The translations under genes and the position numbers were made by a program. The notes under the pieces are model-generated. The model did no database searches. It was not told where the DNA came from and saw only the letters and a list, made by a program, of their open reading frames with translations. 64,000 nt of DNA. Source: Allygus modestus (taxonomy: Eukaryota; Arthropoda; Insecta; Hemiptera; Cicadellidae). The number at the start of each line of letters is the position of its first letter. Within the stretch, counting starts at the first letter, position 1. The DNA lies in assembly GCA_963675035.1 (NCBI GenBank), contig OY776115.1, positions 145,730,163 to 145,794,162 on the forward strand, given 5' to 3'. Positions 9,578-21,674 of this stretch are shown piece by piece.

Positions 9578-12117
9578 TATTATTTATCGAATAACGGTTT
9601 TGCATAGTTTGATAACGGTTTTACGATAGAGAAACCTCTGAATCATTCAATATTGGCGAAAATTGTTTAAATTACTTGGTCCTGTTGAGTGATCCTTATG
9701 TTGAGTGACTTATCCCTACACCACCACAGGTGTCGGACCACATTCTCAAAGTCAAAGTAATATCTTGAAACATCCTAACATTTTGGAGATTCTCTTTACA
9801 TACAGATCAATGCAATGAAGTCGCTCTATGTTCCAGAAAAATCTTCTCTAAATGCTCTCCAATCTTCTCTAGTATATTAGATAATGATTATGACATTTTC
9901 TTCAAGTAATTTATATTGAAATACGCATTTATAAATCTTACTACAGTTTTACACATAAATACCGTAGTCTATTTCACACATAAATACCGTAGTCTATTTA
10001 AATAACGATCACAGTTTAATTCTCTCGCCGCGCCGGCCCTATACACAAGCAAGCAAGGCCAGTATGGATTCAATTTTGTTGCCGCTGGATTTAAAACGGC
10101 TATTACAGGCAAACGCAATTCCTACCCTTCAACTTCTCCGACTAAAAAACCCTTTAATACTTTATAATACTATAATACTTTATAATACTATAATACTTTA
10201 TACATCTGTATCGATTTACTTCGGAGTGTCCACATTAAATGTTTTATTTCAAAGTATATTTATAAGTAAATTTTCGATTCAAAGTATGGGACCTAAAGGC
10301 AATATTTTTTTTATATTATAGAGCCACTAGAAACCCTAGAGAAAAGTTTATCAGCACATAATAACAACCTATTGCTCCATGACTGTTGGTGATTCCATTA
10401 CGAGTAATATAAGATATACATACAATACAAGGATTGAGCTGGAACTATAGCTTCCGTAGTACACGGGTCTAGACTAAAGTTACAATGTTATTTTGGGTAT
10501 TGTAATTGTTTTGTTTATTTATTACAATTGTATCAGCATGTAACATTTTCAACCATCTGGGTTTTCGTGACAGTCAAATACCCGTTTGAAAAACAAAAGC
10601 ACCAGTTACACAGTAGGCCTACAGTACAGTAGTCGAATATTAAAGTTAAAACTATTTTTAATTGATTATCAGTATTGACGGAAGTTTTTCTTTAAAGGTT
10701 TATTTTTAACTCAAGATCTTAGGCCTAATTTCATCTCTTAGGTTTATTTTAAATATTTATAGCAGTTTTATTGTGCTATTTTGAATTCTGAAAGTCAAAG
10801 TAATAAATTAAAGCACCCTGTAATTGCTGATTGAAATCAAATCAGTATTAATAAGATAATATACAGTAATTTATTCTAGTATTTTTTCCATTGTTGCGAG
10901 CATTATTATCTCTATAGTTTGTTATATTCCTTGAACAAATATACAACCTGAAATTCGTTAACATAATTGTATAAAATCTATATTGTTTCGCTAACGAACG
11001 AACACAATAATTCCTTCTTCTCGTTTAAAATTGTCGAAGTTTTTCCGCAGCTCCTCAGCCTAATTGAAGCTTTCTTGATCGTTAAACCCTGCTGATTGAT
11101 TGGTTCAGATTAACCTAGCGTTTATTCTGGAATGACCTACATTTTATGGACAGAGTATTTTTTATAAAAACGGACAAAATTTGTTATCTTTAGTTTTTTT
11201 CTAGAAAACTATTAGGGGTTAAGCATGTTTAGATGATTTCTTACTTTATCGTATTTGTTACAGAACACATTTTAAGGAACGAAATAAAAAACATTTGTTT
11301 TTATACTTTGAACTATTATATTTTTGAAAAATGTAGGCTAACCAACATTAAAGAAAGTTTTATTTGAAAATAAAAGTAATTACAAATCACAGTAATATAT
11401 TTAGAAAAATGCCACCAATCGTTGTGACTGTTAAATAGTTTATCTTTTTGGACAAACTTTTAATAATAAATTTATGAACAAATAAATTTGTCTCATTTTT
11501 ACATGACAATTTATTTATACAGTATGTTGTATGTTTAAAGATTAAAATAACCTAACATAAATTAATAAACAATCGTTAGTATATTTATTGTTAATTTGAT
11601 GTTTTTACTAGAGTGTACAAAAATGTTCGTATACCACGCGATTGTGGTTATCGTAAAATATAACATTCTGGCACAGACAGTAGGTTACACCGTACCGTAA
11701 TTACTGTAGAGCAACTACCGTACTGTAATTATAGTAGGCTACTTGTTGAACGTTTAACATCAATACAGGAAATCACAGAACATTATTGAATTATTTATTT
11801 ATTTGATTGTTTTAACAAAATGTAATATCAATAACATACCTATTCACACATTCACACGTATTGATGTACCTGCACACAATACAGTAAAATATATATGAAG
11901 GAAAAAGTGCAAGGGACTCTCAGGACTCTGGATTCACCGGTCATCAATGAATGAATGATTAAGCCTGATGATGGATGAGTAGTTTGACTGCTCAAGAAAA
12001 TCAAGATTGTATAATTAAGATAAGAAAATCTTAATGAATGATGTGTGACATAAGATGTTTTGATGTATTTAACCCAAGATATTGTTAAACATCTTATAAC
12101 ATATTTAGTTCCACAAC
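9578..12117. other. Intergenic; two small tandem duplications
   Basis: AT-rich, no gene recognised. 9950-9999 is a 25-bp unit (core ACACATAAATACCGTAGTCT) repeated twice. 10153-10203 is a 20-bp unit (core ACTTTATAATACTATAAT) repeated about 2.5 times. The open frame at 10064-10321 partly derives from the second tandem and is not supported as a gene. Confidence 0.5.
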
Positions 12118-12125
12118 CACTACTG

Positions 12126-12286
12126 CAGGGCCGTACTCAGGGGGGGACAACTGCCCTGGGGGGGGGGCTGTGACTTATTTAGGACTCTCTGTTGTCTAAA
12201 AAAAGGTTACCAACTTGGATCCCGACGGCAAAAAAGGCACATCACCAGGCCTACCCAGGGGTGGCTGAGTACGGCCCACGGCCCTG
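12126..12286. mobile_element. hAT-type MITE with 8-bp target duplication
   Basis: 161-bp element with ends CAGGGCCGTACTCAG and CGGCCCTG; the subterminal CTGAGTACGGCCC near the right end pairs with the left end. It is flanked by identical 8-bp direct repeats CACTACTG (12118-12125 and 12287-12294), the size expected for hAT insertion. Inner ends are G/C-rich. No coding sequence. Confidence 0.88.
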
Positions 12287-12294
12287 CACTACTG

Positions 12295-13110
12295 TGATCT
12301 ACTACTGATTTTAAAATCACTCCATTTCACCGATATTCCCAAAAGAGATGCTGTGTGGGAAATAAAGCTGAGCGGAAACGGAATATAACTGAAAAAGTTG
12401 TTTAATAATTCAAGGAACTCCGTTCGAGGTTCTCTTCTACAAAATGTTATATTTTCTGATGGCGGTTAATCGAACAACAGATTTTAAACTCTACAATATT
12501 CTGTTTGTTGTAAATGCCCTTTAAAGTTAATGCAAAGTAACACAACAACACAAGTGTGACTGAACCGCGTTTTCACCCAAGGAATAATGTATGTATTTAT
12601 ACTCTAGACAATGGTTTTTACCTTTTTCCAGTGACTAATATTTTAAATTACAATCAATTAGTATTGATAGAAATCAATACTAAAACACTTTTATAGTATA
12701 AACTAACTCAATTATTTAGTTAATGTATTTTGTTATAAAATTACCTATTTATAAGGCCAACACAAAGTTACTTTCTAGCACAAGTCTAATGTAAGAACCG
12801 TGTTAATATTCAAACAAATGCAGCTGGAACTTGTCTGTCATCCCTAATAATAATTACAGTGCCACACAAATGCATCCATAGTTATTTAATATTTTTAGTA
12901 ACAATGATGGTTTGAAATACAAACTATTATAATCATAATAATTATATTATAATCATAATTTCTGTTTAGGTACTTTGTTTACTTATTAACTAGCACTTAA
13001 TTATCTTTGTTTTGTTAGGTTAAGACTCTATGTTGAATCATTTGTTGTTTATTGATTTGTTATTTATTTATGTAATAAGTGAATTCAATGTTATGTTATG
13101 TACTTGAATA
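12295..13110. other. Intergenic, no recognised feature
   Basis: AT-rich sequence, nothing recognised. Confidence 0.4.
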
Positions 13111-13906
13111 GAAACGAGTTTGCACGCAGCATGCTGACGTGAGGGAAGTGAATTTCCACATAAAAACTTTTAAAACTCAAAATCAGTGTAAAAACATACA
13201 TTTGTCCAATTTTTATCGAAATCTGAAAACTTTGATTTTTTGGCTGTTCTGATACTCCTGGTTTCATTTACTTGCAAAGCTGGGAATACAATTTTGCGCA
13301 TTATAAGGTTAGGAGAAGGTCCAGACAAGCTTGAAAGTAGGTGTGGGTTGCTGGGGGTAATAAAAGTACTCTAACAAAGGAATAACAGGCTTTTCTAGTG
13401 TAAAACCCCCATAAGACAACGTACTGTGTTTAGCCGATACACATTTTCTTTAATAACTCGGTAAATATTTATGCTAGAATGACGAGGGAGGGCTTAAAAC
13501 TTTTCGCCTTTCTAATTCCCATCTTTTTACATGCATTAATTTTACATCTGGGGCTTTTCTGATCCTTTTTGGGCCCAAAAACTCGAAATTTGAAAGATTA
13601 ATCCCCAAAAAATGGGTTTACAGTTTTCCGATTGTTTTGCCCAACGAACTTGTCCAACAGATTATAGAAAGGAACGTCCCTACCAAATTTGAAGTAAATC
13701 GGACAAAAAATGCGACCGCTAGAGTACATACACACATATATATATATATATATGTCTATATATATATATATATATATATAAAATTTTGAACGACCCCCCA
13801 AAACATGTTCAGGGGGTCACGTTAGGAACTTCTATGGTGGTCCCGGGCTTAAGTTTCACTGTGCGGGTCATGCTAATAGTTCACTTTCCAAAGGAAATTC
13901 ACTAAT
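13111..13906 (-). mobile_element. Family D element (DINE/HINE-like), copy 2
   Basis: Same organisation as 6768-7531. The hairpin CACGTCAGCATGCTGCGTG (minus strand) is at 13123-13141, a TA microsatellite at about 13735-13780, the block 'ggtcccgggcttaag', and the terminus GGAAATTCACTAAT. It carries the core CATAAGACAACGTACTGTGT shared with other families. Non-coding; the open frame at 13598-13801 is microsatellite-derived. Confidence 0.75.
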
Positions 13907-14908
13907 AAATACTTTCTTTCTTTCTTTCTTTTCATAATTACTGGATTCCTACAAGGCAAAACAGTAATAATAATAGCATTACAGTCACATGTATTTGATT
14001 CTCATTGAAGTGTCAAGTCCATCATTTTGGTAATTTGCGTTTAGGGATAATAGCCTCGATTTGCCTGGAAGTAGCCCAGAGAGATGTATTTACCTCCTGT
14101 AGTGGTTTAGTGGTTCTCTTTAATCATTACAGAAACAGAGCTTCCTCAGGTCTTTTCAACTAAAAGTATGCACTAACTAAAGATCTATATTTAAAATGCT
14201 CTACACATAAATTTTCATCCTCTAAAATTGCAATGTAATCATAAACAAAAATGAAATTATAAACACAATTTTATGAATTTGCTAATTGAAGTATGTCTAA
14301 CTTTTTAATAACTTATAGCTTAAACGTATTACCGTAATAACTTATACGTTATAAACTGGATCAAATTGTTATTTTAAAAGTCTATACAAGGTGCTACATT
14401 TTTTTAAACCTCAAAAATCTTTATTAAAAAGAAACATAAAAAGGTGTAATATTATAGTGAATTTCTTTGTTATAATGAATAGAATATAAAGTATAAATAA
14501 ATTGTATAATAAACCCATGTCTATAATATAAAGATTTCCTCCACCTATTTTGAATTATTCTACTAGTGTATTTATAATTAAAAATATGTGGATGAGAAAC
14601 TAATGCCGTTTCAACACCAATTTAACAATTCTCGAAAACTTAAAAATTAATGTTTTTTGTAATAAAACAACTTTAATGGCAATTTTGTATAGTTTAATTA
14701 AGTAAAATAATTAAATTATGTTTTTATTTTAACAATTAAAATTAAACATGTGTTTGCAGCAAACTATGTGACATTTTATTTGTCTTTAAATCATACTTTT
14801 TCCCTGTCTAAAAAATATTTTGTAGGATATAGAATCTATAAATTTTGAGTTCAGTATAAAATTATAAGAGACGAAAAATTAATCTACTTTCAGTCACTTT
14901 ACCTACTC
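13907..14908. other. Intergenic; short CTTT microsatellite
   Basis: A short CTTT tract (about 13911-13932) directly follows the family D element. Otherwise AT-rich and unrecognised. Confidence 0.5.
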
Positions 14909-15268
14909 AGTGATCATTATACAGTACGTTATATGCGCATAGAACAATAAACGTGTCATTTGTTGTTACTCAACGATCATATACAGTACGTTATACGCGC
15001 ATATAACAATAAAAGTGTCACTTTTTGTTACTCACCGATCAATATACAGTATGTTTTGTGCGCATAGAACAATAAACGTGTCACTTGTTGTTAATCAACG
15101 ATCATTATACAGTACGTTATATGCGCATAGAACAATAAACATGTCACTTGTTGTTACTCAACAATCATTATACAGTACGTTGTATGTGCATAGAACAATA
15201 ACGATTCACTTGATGTTACTCAATGATCATTATCCAGGATGTTTTATGTGCATAGAACAATAAACATG
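14909..15268. repeat. Minisatellite, about 62-63 bp x ~6
   Basis: Head-to-tail units share TATACAGTACGTTATATGCG, AGAACAATAAACGTGTCA and TTGTTGTTACTCAACGATCA, with increasing divergence toward the right. The period of about 63 bp keeps one frame open (15015-15263), giving a repetitive peptide. I regard that frame as a by-product of the repeat, not a gene. Confidence 0.85.
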
Positions 15269-15829
15269 TTTATATAGTTCCATTTATATGCGGAAGTTCA
15301 GGTAATATATAATACCCATTTATTTCTCAGTTGATATGAGGTGCTGTACAAGGAGAGTGATTGAAATGTCCCTTTCTCGTAAAGGAAATAAAACTATTAG
15401 CATCTGAATCTATCTTGCTTACATGTAATAACTCGGCAGAACAGATATGTTTTTGATAATCAAACCAAATGCATTCAGTAAAAAGCCTGAATAAAACAAA
15501 GGTTTGCCTTCAGGTGAGCATGTTAATATTTTTTTGTTAAACATCTTTTCTAAATTGATATTGTAATTTGGCCAGTTTTCTCCTCTATCTGTTTTTTATC
15601 AATATAATTCTTAAAGTTTTAAATCCGTCCCACTGTCACTCAAGGCTTATATTTTAAATGACCATATATATGCTATAGTAAAAAATCAAAGAGATTATTT
15701 TGCAGAAGCTTCTAGTGTAGTAAATCTCTGCGAGTTTGATAAATCATTCATGAGTTTTGTAATCCCTTTTGTTTTATACTTTGCAGGTATCAGTGGCTGC
15801 GAGGCACCTATAAGATCCCTATATGTGTC
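15269..15829. other. Intergenic, no recognised feature
   Basis: AT-rich, nothing recognised. Confidence 0.4.
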
Positions 15830-16035
15830 TTATATATATCTCTGTTTAATATACATTTGTGTCCGTGAGTGTGATAACTCTCGTAAAAAAGGTCCGATTT
15901 TGATTAAATTTGATACAAACGTGTAAAGCAGCACTTTAAGTTCTAAAACCAGACAGATCGACCCATCCAAAGTGGTATTTTGAGGGGAGTTTTGTCCCCA
16001 AAAAATGGGTTTTTGAAGTTTTTACATTAAAATAT
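15830..16035 (+). mobile_element. Family C fragment
   Basis: Contains TGTGTCCGTGAGTGTGATAA, CTCTCGTAAAAAAGGTCCGA and the 'acaaacgtgtaaagca' and 'ccaaaaaatgggttttt' blocks of the family C middle part. Both family ends are missing. Confidence 0.7.
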
Positions 16036-17420
16036 TAAAGGAAATGAAATAATAATTTAAAAAAAACTGTGTTACTCAAATATTTCCCCTCTTATTCTGT
16101 CCGATGTTATACAACTACTTAGCTTAGGTAAAGGAAACAGCTGTTAACAATGGGTAGATAGATTGTTTATTAAAGGAATTTACATGTGTTTGTACTATTA
16201 GGTGAAGGGGACTACCAATCATATATTACAATCGTGGGGACTTTCTGACATTTTAATTAATAGTTGAATTATAATAATGGTGGCTTAGCTCAATTGGTAT
16301 GCACAAGGGGTTCTGTCTCAGGGTGTAGTTGATCGTGCCGGCAAAATTCCATAAAACTCTTGATAATTGAATAAATAAATATCATGAAATAAATTAGAAT
16401 TGATATACAAGCCAATAAAATAGAATTTGATATTAATAAAAGTGTAATTAGTGAGCTCTAATAAATCGAATGAAAGTCACTGTTGGTGTAGTCTTTGAAT
16501 TGCTATAGAATTCAAAATGGTTGCCAATAAACAACTTAGGCTATATTTAAAGTCCTGATCTTCTTTTCAAAGTTTGTATGTGGTAAATTTGATGTGCTGT
16601 AAAAGTAATAGCCTATTTCAGATTTAAAATTTATATCTAAATATTTTAGTAACTCTTGAGGTAGTTTATATTGGTGAGGTCTTGAAGTTTGTAGTTAGGC
16701 CTAGTAAATGGAATAATCTCACGGTTCAGCAACATTTCTTCGCCCAGATATTATTAATGTGCTGGAGGTGGCCAAATAAAGGGAGGTAAACTAATCTGGG
16801 CTCCGATGTCTATAAAAATATTAGACTTTTGGTGTCTAAATACTATTTAAATGGGGAAAATTTAAATGTAATTCGGGACAATGTCCACCAAACATCTAAC
16901 ACAGGCCATGTCTTCTGAAGGAGTCCTTGATCACCAGGTGCATTCTCTGTTGATTGTTATAGGGTTCACAAAACTAAACACAAAACACTAATCTTGAGCC
17001 CAAAGTTACTTTCTCTGGAGGAAACACATGTTCACTTCTGGTTATAAAATGAGATCAATTTGGAATTTTAAATACTTAGGCTATATATAAAAATGTGATC
17101 TGAGATAATTGTACAGATTGAATCTTTAAATTAATTAAATGTTAAGGAGGCTATTGTGAATCATGATATATTCATGGGATTAAATTATTAATAACTAAAG
17201 TGAAATATTCAGAGGGATGAAATAAATTAAAAGCAATACATAATTATTATATTAAACCACATTAATACATCATTGGGGAAAAGTAACACATGGGGAAAAC
17301 AGGTATTTTAACATACTGAATTATTAAACAGGGCACATGTGCAAAATATGATTATTAATTATTTACAAATGTATGAAATATGATGAAAATGTTTACGTAA
17401 AAAGTGAATCATTGCAAGAA
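16036..17420. other. Intergenic; weak tRNA-like string at 16279-16340
   Basis: At 16279-16297 GGTGGCTTAGCTCAATTGG resembles a tRNA 5' end with A box. The downstream B-box-like GGTTCTGTCTC is poor and badly spaced, so this is at best a degenerate tRNA or SINE piece. The rest is AT-rich with no gene. Confidence 0.3.
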
Positions 17421-17722
17421 TAATTAAAATTTTATATATCGCTTATTTATGAATGAATATTAATGAAACTTGGTACGTGGCTTCACCTAGTTGAATTATT
17501 TCTATATTTGCATAAACACCAATTGTTTGCATTCCTTGTTCAGCAAACCTACGTACTCATCCCCAATTTTATTCTTATGGAGAATAATTAAAATTGTATA
17601 TATCGCTTATTTATAAATATATTTTTATGAAACTTGGTATGCGGCTTTATGTGGTATTAAGACATATATTATGCATTGGAAACTCGCTGAGTTCACAGGT
17701 TTCCTTTGACGGGGGTATTTGT
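17421..17722 (+). mobile_element. Family C 3'-end fragment
   Basis: Keeps two internal units (GAAACTTGGTACGTGGCTTC; CAGCAAACCTACGTACTCA) and the 3' end GACGGGGGTATT. The terminal hairpin is eroded. The 5' block and microsatellite are absent. Confidence 0.7.
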
Positions 17723-18177
17723 TAATGTTGTGTACAATAGGAATAGATTTCAAAACAGGCAACAGATATACTGTACCATATGTTTTATTAGACCAGAGCG
17801 ATTTGGCAACAATGTATTAACATAGATTAAGAATACTTAACTTCCATTGGAATACTTTGGGGCTACTTCCTCTAGAAGAGATTTACAATGTAGTTTACAT
17901 TTATTTTGAGTTGAAATAGGAATGGATTGAGAAAAATTCAGTTAAAGTTCAACACAGCTACATCAATTGTCAGAGGTATTGTACTACCACCACCAGGTAT
18001 TGTATTTGACATCACCTCTACAGCACATACGTTGGCGTTAAATAAGGAAATCACTCATTCAATATATTTATTTTAGGATATTTTTGTTATTGTATTTGGA
18101 ACCAGTTAATTAATACAATAGGAGCAACAATGGCCTCAACCAATATTTTGTGCTAAAAAAATTGCCTTTAAAATTGT
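17723..18177. other. Intergenic, no recognised feature
   Basis: AT-rich, nothing recognised. Confidence 0.4.
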
Positions 18178-18185
18178 ATGCTGAT

Positions 18186-19371
18186 CAGGGGCGGATCCAA
18201 AGGGGGGGCGGTAGGGGCGGTCGCCCCCCCCAAACATAAGAATTATTGTGTTTTATTTTATTATTCAGGCTTACAATGAAAGTTTGAATAAATCCGAATG
18301 AAAATGTATGTAGCAAAAGCCTCCCAAAACCCCGTTTTTCGGTTTCGAGAGTCAAATTTTGCTGCTCCCGTCTACATTGTTACAATAAAATTAAAACTAA
18401 TGCACCTAAACGTTCGATAAGTGTAATAAAATATATACCATTAGACAGGTGGAATTTTAAACTTCCATTTTAGTATATAACACATTACTTAGATCCATGT
18501 CTTTCACCGAAAATCGTCTTACAAAAACATGGATATTCCCGAGTATCGCGACGTTGTTGCAGTTTTACCAGTTGGCTGACTGAAAATTCAGTGTTTTCAA
18601 CATGGTCTTGTGTGAGCCTTATAGGATTTTAGCCACACACAGCAAAGGTTGCTACCATTGCATTCGGTGATTATTTTTTACTGGATTTCGCCCGCCTACC
18701 GTCGTTTGCTGTCAGCTGTGTTTTTTTTACAGGTTAGATTTGATTTTTGTGTAAAACTGCGTAATCCGTTGCTAGGCAATAAATATCCAGTGGCTAGGCA
18801 AGAAGCAAAAAGTGCCTCGAATTATACTTAATGAAATAAGAGGAAACAAAAATTAAATTGCGTGCAAATGGAAGATCATACGCCAAGTATTTTATTCTGT
18901 ACAAATGCGGTACGACATTTTCATTTTTCGAGTTGTTGACCTTGGCTGTCAGCCTCATTCCTCATTGTATCTTCGCGTAGCTTAGTTCAGTATTTCAGAT
19001 TTCAAATACGTTTTGTAAATAGTTTTTCGCATGGGTAACTACAAAAATAAATTGTTTATATATACATCTCACTTGTTCTTAGAGGCCTACAGATGACGCA
19101 GAAAAAAGTGTAATGCCTAAATATTTGTTATTTTTATTTACGGTCGGGCGCAGTAGAACTAAAGTTAATTTCTGTTTAGCTTGTTTATAAAGTTATGAGT
19201 TTTTTCTAGAGTACAAGGTTATTGATATATTATGTTAACTTACTTTCATTCGTTGTACAATTTCATATATTTAAAAAAATAATGGGGGTGCCAGCGACCA
19301 CCCAGAGGGAGGGGGAGGGGTAACTTTCGGTGACTGCGCCCCCCCAAACATGACCTCTGGATCCACCCCTG
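18186..19371. mobile_element. hAT-like element with 8-bp target duplication
   Basis: The left end CAGGGGCGGATCCA and the reverse complement of the right end, CAGGGGTGGATCCA, are near-identical inverted termini, each followed inward by a run of G. Identical 8-bp direct repeats ATGCTGAT flank it (18178-18185, 19372-19379). The 1.19-kb interior has no recognisable transposase; the 60-residue frame at 18649-18831 is unremarkable. Confidence 0.88.
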
Positions 19372-19379
19372 ATGCTGAT

Positions 19380-20305
19380 ATGATTAAGGTATTTTCAATG
19401 TGTTATTACGGAAATGCAATCCTACACACATTCACACCATTACAAGCATTTGTAAACAGGTTTTAATTCACATTAAGTTGTTAATACAATGGTATTTATA
19501 TCTTCGTTCAGGGTTGGTGTCCAGAAGTACAAGCACTTAACATTCTAGACTTAACCATTAATATCAAACACTGGAATGTTGGAATGAGACAGTGTTTTGT
19601 GAGATTCCCGCAGAGTTTTGCATGCAGATTACGGTTTGACTATGCATTTTATCTCAATATATTTACATGTTCAAGGCAAAGCCCGTTATGAAGCAGCATC
19701 AAAGCCAGTATATGCGCAGTCGATCGTGCAATAAACCAGACCACAGACCAACTTGAAAATATAATGTGCTCGAGTTTGAATCTTTACACGTTTTACATTA
19801 AGCCAATGCCCACAAATTATATACTGTATCAAAATAGAGCTTCTTTTACTATTCTTATTGATTAAACAAAAATAAAAATAAAAAGACACCAATCAATAAT
19901 TTAGTTGATTTAATTAATGTTATTAATAATTTTAAAGACTTAAATTTATTAATTCATGCATTTTAATATAAAGTAATGAAATGACACACTTGGCTCGTTT
20001 GCGATTCACGAGTAGCTCGTTTGCTACTCGCAGGTTTTTACTCCGACTAGCCTTTCGCGGTCCTTTCACGATCCGTAGATAACATAGGCAAGCACAATCC
20101 AGGAATGAACTCTTTCATTCTGCTTCAACACATATTGAAGTCATGCTAAATTTAGATGATTTTGTGAAATAATTGTCCTTTTACCAAAGTTTTTTTTGGA
20201 ATAAACTTTGAATATTTTAATGTGTTTCCATGTCTAAAAAAATCTGAAGGTTAAATTTCAGGAATTTAAACTTTATTATATCCTCCCTTTGGTAAGTTTA
20301 AGATT
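19380..20305. other. Intergenic, no recognised feature
   Basis: AT-rich. A short patch near 19985-20060 repeats GAGTAGCTCGTTTGC-like strings. The frame at 19686-19892 is unsupported. Confidence 0.4.
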
Positions 20306-20313
20306 AAAAGGTC

Positions 20314-20714
20314 CAGGGGGGATCTAAAAATTTGTTGAGGGGGACGCACTTGAGAATTTATACTATTTATGGACAACATTTTTGCTATAAATAACATGAA
20401 AATAAAGCTGTTTAGTGAACATGATAGGGGTTTAGAATAAAACCAATAAACATTCTTACCGCAGTACGCCTAAGGGCTTGTGCCGAGCATCCCCTAAGGT
20501 AACCATAGCACCGGCCCATTGCCTTTGGCTGCCCTAGGGGAACACACCTCATTACTGGCCTAGTGTCTATTTGGGATAAATTTGCAAACATTGAAAACAA
20601 AAACGAGTACAGCGACAGACAGCGTCACACTATTACCCATTAATTAAACATTTTCTGAGTCCAATGGGGGGGGGGGCGTGCGCCCCCTGTGCTCCCTGGC
20701 TGGATCCGCCACTG
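20314..20714. mobile_element. hAT-like MITE, diverged
   Basis: Left end CAGGGGGGATCTA; reverse complement of the right end is CAGTGGCGGATCCAG. Inner ends carry G- or C-runs like the element at 18186. The flanking 8-mers AAAAGGTC and AAAAGACC agree at six of eight positions, so the target duplication is imperfect. Non-coding. Confidence 0.6.
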
Positions 20715-20722
20715 AAAAGACC

Positions 20723-21253
20723 TTACATAATCATCTACACAGAAAGTGTGACCTCTGAAAAAGATTTAGAAAGGGTCATCTACTCCCATTACTCCATTTG
20801 CTGAGGGTTCAGGTCGAGCTGGCCTTCCAGTAAGAGGTGAATCCCTGGATGATTAAAATACTAGCATGTAAATGTCCTTGCCTTTACCAGACAATTATTC
20901 AGAGTAAGGACACTATAACAGAGATCATTTTTACTTGTCCGGGATGAGGGGAAGGAAGAGGAAAGAACAGAATGTATTCATTGGCTGTACATAGTGTGTA
21001 GTATGGAGGGGGTCAGTTCGCCACATTGTTGCTACTAGCCCCCCACCTCCCCCCACACTCACAACAAACATTTCCCCTCACCCCGCCAGTGTCAAATTAT
21101 CTCTAATATAATCTGAAAACCTTAACGTTCCCCTTACCATTAGCGTAAAAAAGTTATTTAAAATTTAGAAAACTTGATACAATTTTTAAAATAATGCTAA
21201 AATTACTATGATTTTAATTTATTTCAAAAGTAACTTTTTTAAACTGAACCAAA
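20723..21253. other. Intergenic, no recognised feature
   Basis: Mixed composition with C-rich stretches near 21035-21085. No gene recognised. Confidence 0.4.
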
Positions 21254-21489
21254 CAAGTTTAGAGCTCAAAGTAGCAGTTCCGGTAGAGTAGGTAGCAGTC
21301 AGTCAATAGGCTCTTTCTGCCCCTTCCCCCTTGTTCTGTCTCCGAAGTGTGACAATGCAATATTACGTTCTCCATCTCTCTCGGACTAATGTAGATTCCG
21401 TGCAACACAATGTAATGTTGCCTCCAAACTCAATATTGCACCACCTCCATCTCTGTGACATTGACTATAGTTGACATGTACATGAAGTT
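21254..21489. repeat. Two-copy interspersed repeat O, copy 2
   Basis: Counterpart of 2323-2575 in the same orientation, with small deletions and substitutions. No inverted termini and no frame conserved between the two copies. Confidence 0.6.
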
Positions 21490-21674
21490 ATATGATACTC
21501 CTATGCAAAATTACAAATTACTTGTATAAACTTTACAAATTTATTTGTCTATTTAACGGGTAGTAATATTTTTAGTATAAAGTTATTTTAAAAGTTGGTG
21601 AAATTATATTGCCATCACGATTCTTGTAAGTTACATCTCTGCAAAAAGAATATAGTTTAAGAAATCAAATCAAT

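Noticed and set aside
15015..15263. 82-residue repetitive protein
   Set aside because: It is a by-product of the 62-63 bp minisatellite.
14909..15268. CRISPR-like array
   Set aside because: Units are contiguous and diverged, without unique spacers, and the context is eukaryotic.
16279..16345. Possible tRNA gene
   Set aside because: The A box is good but the B box is poor and misplaced, and the acceptor stem does not pair.
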